Shown piece after piece: positions 59,523 through 64,000 of a stretch of 64,000 nucleotides of DNA. Both the position numbers and the translations under genes were made by a program. Source of the stretch: Cristatella mucedo (taxonomy: Eukaryota; Bryozoa; Phylactolaemata; Cristatellidae); assembly GCA_009760855.2 (NCBI GenBank), contig WPIO01000014.1:3588501-3652500 (forward strand). The letters are read 5' to 3'. How positions within the stretch are numbered: the first letter of the stretch is position 1; each line of letters begins with the position of its first letter. The notes below the pieces were generated by a model. That model was not told where the DNA came from and made no database searches. It saw only the letters and a list, made by a program, of their open reading frames with translations.

Positions 59523-60382
59523 TCACATCGATATGTCGCCTTTGTACATTGAACCACTGGCTTTGAAGTGGATTGGGTTCCTGGTGTGCCGTCGGACCAT
59601 GACGACAACCTTTACGACGCCAAGAAGCGCACACAGTCCAAGAAGTACGGCCGTATATATAGAGTAACTTTGGGGCTCTTCCAAGTCGTAGTTCTTGGTC
59701 AGGCTTCCAGACAGGGCCAGTAGCAGGACGATGTAAGGGGCGAACGTGTAGCGCAAGTACTTGTCGAAGACAAACGTCTCCGCGACGAACCACGCAGCTA
59801 CTGTGCCTGTGAGCAGTCCCAGGGCCGTCCAGCAGGCCGTGGGCATGTTGGTCGGGGCGTCTACGCTTGCGTTTTTTCCGTTTGCGTAGAGAATAGCTAT
59901 GCTGATGTTGAGGTACGAGGCGATCGTCGTCCAGGTGGCGTAGAAGGCGATTCCGTTGTGCACGAGAATCCTGACAATCCAGATGTGCTTGGTGAGGCCC
60001 TCGCGCGTCAGCTGAGCACCGACCTGGTCGAGGGCCCGATAAGAGATGATGTTGCAGAGATACAGCGTGATGGGAATGAACGGGAGCAGCACCGTCGACG
60101 CCACGATCTTCTCTTGGTCGAACACGAACACCCACGCCGTGTTGAAAGCCATGTTGGCGGTGTACACGATGAAGAAGTAGAACGGAATGATTGCGGGCCT
60201 GTCGTACAAATAGCTTCGCGTTTTCGGCCACTGGGTGCAAATTGTTGAAAAGCCGTAGAGAAGAATAAGAGCTTGCAGTATGTAAATAATGCTCCAAATG
60301 ACGCCGAAGACCCATCCGTCAGGAGTGATGGCCGTAGAATATGTGTCTGCTACGTAGCGAGTCTGGTTGTTCATGATCCCAA
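59523..60382 (-). CDS. TspO-like gene, exon 2
   Basis: Two bases completing Leu, then 285 codons to the stop at 59525-59523. It carries all remaining membrane helices. The acceptor sits after a pyrimidine-containing stretch (CGACTCCTCATCTGACG) on the - strand. Confidence 0.85.
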
Positions 60383-61574
60383 CTACAGCGTCAGATGAGG
60401 AGTCGCATGCAAGCGGACGCGAGCTCCAAAGTACGAGAACGCACGCGAGCAAGCGCACGCATGCTAGACCCGGCTTGGAGCAAGTAACCATGACAGCAAA
60501 GGTGACCAGCCTTCGGATACGCTGTGAACCAACGCAGGGGCTAAAGCAATGGTCGAGTGAGAATAGCCTCAGGGGTGAATATTTCTTAGGGCTGATGAAT
60601 GTGTAAGTGATCAGGTGAACGAGATCGCTGAAGTTGCAAATAAAAGTGCGAATTGACTGTATATGAGCATACGCGGGAGCGTTTCGTGCGAATATTTCGG
60701 GGGTCGGGAAGGAGAGGCGGAGGGGGGTCCGACACTGGAAAATCGGCTGCCAAGCGAATGAGCTTGAGCGAAGGTAGCATATAAGCTGTGGAAATCTTGG
60801 AAGCCGACGGAAGGCACTCAGCTAGCAGCAATCGCGTCAACCAACTCGCGAGCGATCAAGCGAGCGTCTTTGCACGTCGATGCGTCCCTCTGAACTATCG
60901 CTGCCACACATCCTTGGGAAAGGATTATTTACGAATCCCTCTCGCGGCAGCTGAGACGGCCCCAAACACGCAACAACTTTGCAGGCAGAGACTTTGGCGG
61001 GTCAGCGTCTGCTGACAGGTGGAAGCGAACTAACGAATATCGGCAGAAAATCTTAGCATAGTACGGATGCAAAGACGTCATCGAAGAGCCACGGCAGCCT
61101 AACGATATGCGCCGTCAATGCCGCTCTACGGCTGTTAAGCTTGCCGGTGGCCAGGGCGCAGTGCTACGACTGGAGTTGGTGCGCACGCAAGTTCCGGTCG
61201 AGCCGCAAGGTAGGAAGGGCGTCGGTAGCGTGTGCAGCGAAGCACTACTCGGAATACAAGTTACCAGCAAAGAGTGCGAACGTTGTGCCTCTCGTATCGT
61301 CGAGGTAAGTATTGGTCGAGGTAAGTGTGAAATGTAGGACTCTGCGCGACTGTACGATCGCCGCTGGCAGGCGTCCAGAATCGCTCTCCCTGCTCGGTGG
61401 CCCGGTCGACCGCCGGCTAAGCTGGCGCCGCTCATCGATTCGCTCTGCTACTCGCGACTACTCACGTTCAATCCCGAGCGGCGTACTTGATAGGACATTG
61501 AAGAACACCGCGACCAGGTAGGCCACGAAGCCCAGCAGTATTGCCATAACTTTGATTGGCTTGTGTCCGGCCAT
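59523..61574 (-). CDS. TspO/MBR-like tryptophan-rich multi-pass membrane protein (two exons)
   Basis: Exon 1 is 61574-61466 (MAGHKPIKVMAILLGFVAYL..., one membrane helix), ending GAAC before donor GTGAGT. Exon 2 is 60382-59523, starting after acceptor CTGACGCTGTAG. The split codon gives Leu and joins PLGIE to GIMNNQTRYVAD. The product is 322 residues with about eight hydrophobic helices. PDGWVFGVIWSIIYILQ and the Trp/Tyr-rich helices (MAFNTAWVFVF, YATWTTIASYL, AAWFVAETFVFDKYLRYTF) resemble an uncharacterised animal family related to TspO/MBR (tryptophan-rich sensory protein, tetrapyrrole/cholesterol-binding). The ligand here is unknown. The C-terminus is short and basic. A single-exon reading starting at 60491 adds a different N-terminus that is probably intron sequence. 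Confidence 0.82.
60383..61465 (-). other. TspO-like gene, intron 1 (1.08 kb)
   Basis: GT-AG intron, CpG-rich, without recognised repeats. Open frames in it, such as 61107-61337 on the + strand, show no family features. Confidence 0.65.
61466..61574 (-). CDS. TspO-like gene, exon 1
   Basis: Thirty-six codons plus one base. Strong start context (CAAATGGCC), a hydrophobic helix LLGFVAYLVAVFFNVLSS, then TPLGIE and a consensus donor GTGAGTAG. Related proteins have the same layout of one N-terminal helix, a short loop and the Pro-x-Gly-Trp motif. Confidence 0.75.
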
Positions 61575-64000
61575 TTGGCTGCAAAAGAACGCGACTGTAG
61601 ATACATTTCTCGCTCAAAAATTCGCCATAGACTGCCTTAGCCGACGGGTCTTTCGCGCGTCGGTCCGTTAAAACTTACGCAGTTGGCGCTCGCGGAGCTA
61701 ATACAGAATCAGGCGGCACCAAGTTCGGCTGCAGTCGTCGATCGAGACTACGCGGTCCCGGCCACCGCCGGTTAGATAAGAGACAAGGCCACGCCCCTCC
61801 GATGCATTCAACCAATACCGCGAGAGCGCGCCGTTTATGTAACCAAATAGTTTATGGGGGGGGGGGAGAGCCGAGATAGCGATAGCGGGTTTAAAGTCGA
61901 CCCCGCGACGGTGCATACCTGGCAGCAGCACGAGCGTTCCTTGAGCTCGTTTTGCAGCGGCCACCGAGCGCTCCCCCTGATAACGAACAGTTGGGCTGTG
62001 TGTCAGCATTGAGACTCAGCCCGCGATGGCTGCCCGTTCGATTTCCCGTTCGAGCACGACCGCACATAAGATATATCTTATGGTAGAGAGACAATAGAGA
62101 GTTTGTTAAAAAGCAGTCGAGGTCCGACCTCCTATTAAATTATTTGCCCCGCAAATTTTATTTTCACGTTTGCAAGACATCAAGCATAACATAAGGTTGT
62201 AAATAGTGTGCAGAAATGTATGACGTATTCTTCTGTATGAAATTCATCAGGCGGCACCAGGTACAAGTCATTATACCAGGTCGAACGTGACTTTTGAGAA
62301 GGATTGTACGCTGTGTCTCCTCCCGTCACCGGCATAAGTGTATTGTTATCAGCTGAGTTTAATAGATATCCAGTTGCGAACGCATTGCGGGCCTTCTGCA
62401 GCGTGACTGTATGGCTTGAGGGTAGCGGGCTACCTGCAGACCCTTTGCAGCTGCCGACTTGGCCGCTGCTGAGCATGCCCGCAGTTTAAACCCAATCCAT
62501 GCGAGTCTTACCCATTACGTCTCAGCGCTTAATTAAGCCCCCTACTCTTTCGTCCGGAGAATGTACATCCTCGTATCATTCCCGTCGGGGCTCTGTCTGC
62601 GTCCCCGTACGCTGCCGTACGTCACCACCACACGAGCTTCGACTCCCAAAGAGGACCCTCCCACGCACATGCGTGCTCGGACACACGCACACACAGCCTC
62701 CATCCAAAACCTGCGGCCAAGGTCACCAGTATGCTAATCCCTGAAGCCACGACTAGCCTCGTAAGTTCGGCAAGAACTTCTGGCTGCGTTGAAACTTTGA
62801 TAGTGGTGGAGTTTTCGAGAGCAACAAAGGTTTGCGGAAGGCATCTTAAGACGTCGCATTGCCATCTTTAAGGATTCCGAGTATACCCGAGAGCCCTACC
62901 CAAGGCAGCATTTCTGCCCAACTTCTTACCTCTGTTACTTGCTTTATTTCAATGAAAAGGCTGCCCAGTGCTGCATTAGAATGACGAATGCCCGACTATT
63001 GTAGGGCATTGGAAAAGAGCTCCGGCCGATCTCCCGACATACATCTTAGACGTCAAGATCTGCGGCTGCTTGGCAAAAGCAAAATAGGCCAGGTCGCAGG
63101 CAGAATGAACAACCATAACCAAGTTTCCAAAATCCAGGCACATGTAATCGCAATAAATCAAGTACAGTGCGTTTCCTTTTTTGTTATTATTTATGCCCAG
63201 GATAAATATCGATTCATCGTCTGCATACGTCTGCCCAAGTTGGCTGTGCTAACCTGCAATCCCGACGTTCTTTATACAGCCTCCCTACACGTTGAAGTCA
63301 ACAAAAGGCCCGGGAGGCCTCGAGCAAATGGGCTGCGTGGTACAAGATGAACAAGCTGCTTGCAGATCTTTGGGAAACCGGCACACTTGCCGCATCCTTG
63401 TGCACCTCGGCTGATAAACCTCCCGAGCTACCGTATAACAATAAAGCCAATATACACGGTGGAGGTAACGCGCACTTCGCACTTTAGAGAATAGCATATT
63501 GTTAAGCTCTTGCATGCTTGTAAGGTTGGGGCACCAGGTTCACCCATACGTGAGACAAATCTGTAAGGATTAGCACCAGCTACGTAAATTGCGTCGGTGG
63601 CAGACGACTATAGTTCCGAAACCGCTACAGCTCGGCATATTGAAGCGAGAATTGCCAGTAGGGCGGTCCCATCTAACAAAGTTACCGGAAATGTTGATAC
63701 CCGGCTAGTAAGACTCAAAATAAAAGCCATTTAATTCAGCTACACCGCTATCTAATTTTGCTCCTGCAATTATGCTTGAAATTGTTCACGCGGTCACACG
63801 CTTCTATATTAAGCAGAGTTCCTAAGGAAAATGCAGAACCCTGCAGCTAACTCCTGTTCTTGTAAAAGTGGGATTTAGTTTGGTTTGATAGCTTTCTCTT
63901 CCGTGTCGTCTCGGTTTCGTAATGTTAGACTGGTGTGGACCTTTAAATGTATTAGCCCACTTGGAGATTTCAAAAGGAGCTTCATATTTGAATCATGCTG
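61575..64000. other. 5' flank of the TspO-like gene
   Basis: Promoter and 5' UTR of the - strand gene should lie within the first few hundred bases (GC-rich, with a G run at 61857-61867). Beyond that no gene or repeat is recognised. A 14-base palindrome TAAGATATATCTTA lies near 62068. The 120-codon frame at 62988-63350 has no recognisable feature. Confidence 0.5.

Noticed and set aside
59239-60315. 358-codon open frame on the - strand
   Set aside because: A shadow of the TspO-like gene in another frame; Arg/His-rich composition, no motif.
62988-63350. 120-codon frame on the + strand
   Set aside because: No motif, no neighbours supporting it, composition typical of non-coding sequence.

Overview
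The window is nuclear DNA of an invertebrate animal: intron-rich and repeat-rich, about 44% GC by eye, with no operons or bacterial-type genes. I could not name the species. The very large introns, tRNA-derived SINEs, CR1/L2-type LINEs, a Polinton and a SPIN-like hAT element would fit a mollusc or another large-genome invertebrate, but this is a weak inference.

Two host genes are supported. On the + strand, nine exons between 954 and 38820 join with matching splice phases into the PP2A regulatory protein IGBP1 (alpha4/Tap42). Eight introns separate them, ranging from 82 bases to 9.4 kb. The usual last exon was not found. On the - strand, two exons (61574-61466 and 60382-59523) encode a 322-residue multi-pass membrane protein of the tryptophan-rich TspO/MBR-like type. 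The two genes converge.

Most of the rest is mobile DNA. Two non-LTR families recur. LINE A ends at its 3' side in short TAATG-type repeats; LINE B ends in ATT repeats after a GAGTTCTCTGAGGG-type tail. Most copies are truncated at the 5' end and several are nested. Two tRNA-derived SINE families are present. SINE-1 ends in AATCAGCTAG. SINE-2 shares its last ~40 bases with LINE B, which suggests it is copied by LINE B. There is also a decayed Tc1/mariner element (12843-14217), a 186-base hAT element resembling the horizontally transferred SPIN family with an 8-base target duplication (37682-37867), and a ~460-base terminal-inverted-repeat element (44001-44460).

The most unusual region is a Polinton/Maverick virus-like transposon at 48003-56336, bounded by inverted repeats and a 5-6 base target duplication. 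It holds a decayed protein-primed DNA polymerase B, a double-jelly-roll-type major capsid gene broken by a LINE, a decayed retroviral-type integrase, and several small frames. Among these an intact 283-codon phage-tail-fibre-like gene, a 106-codon Cys-rich frame and a 118-codon membrane-protein frame remain open although their neighbours are full of stops. Packaging ATPase and protease genes were not found, so the copy is internally deleted.
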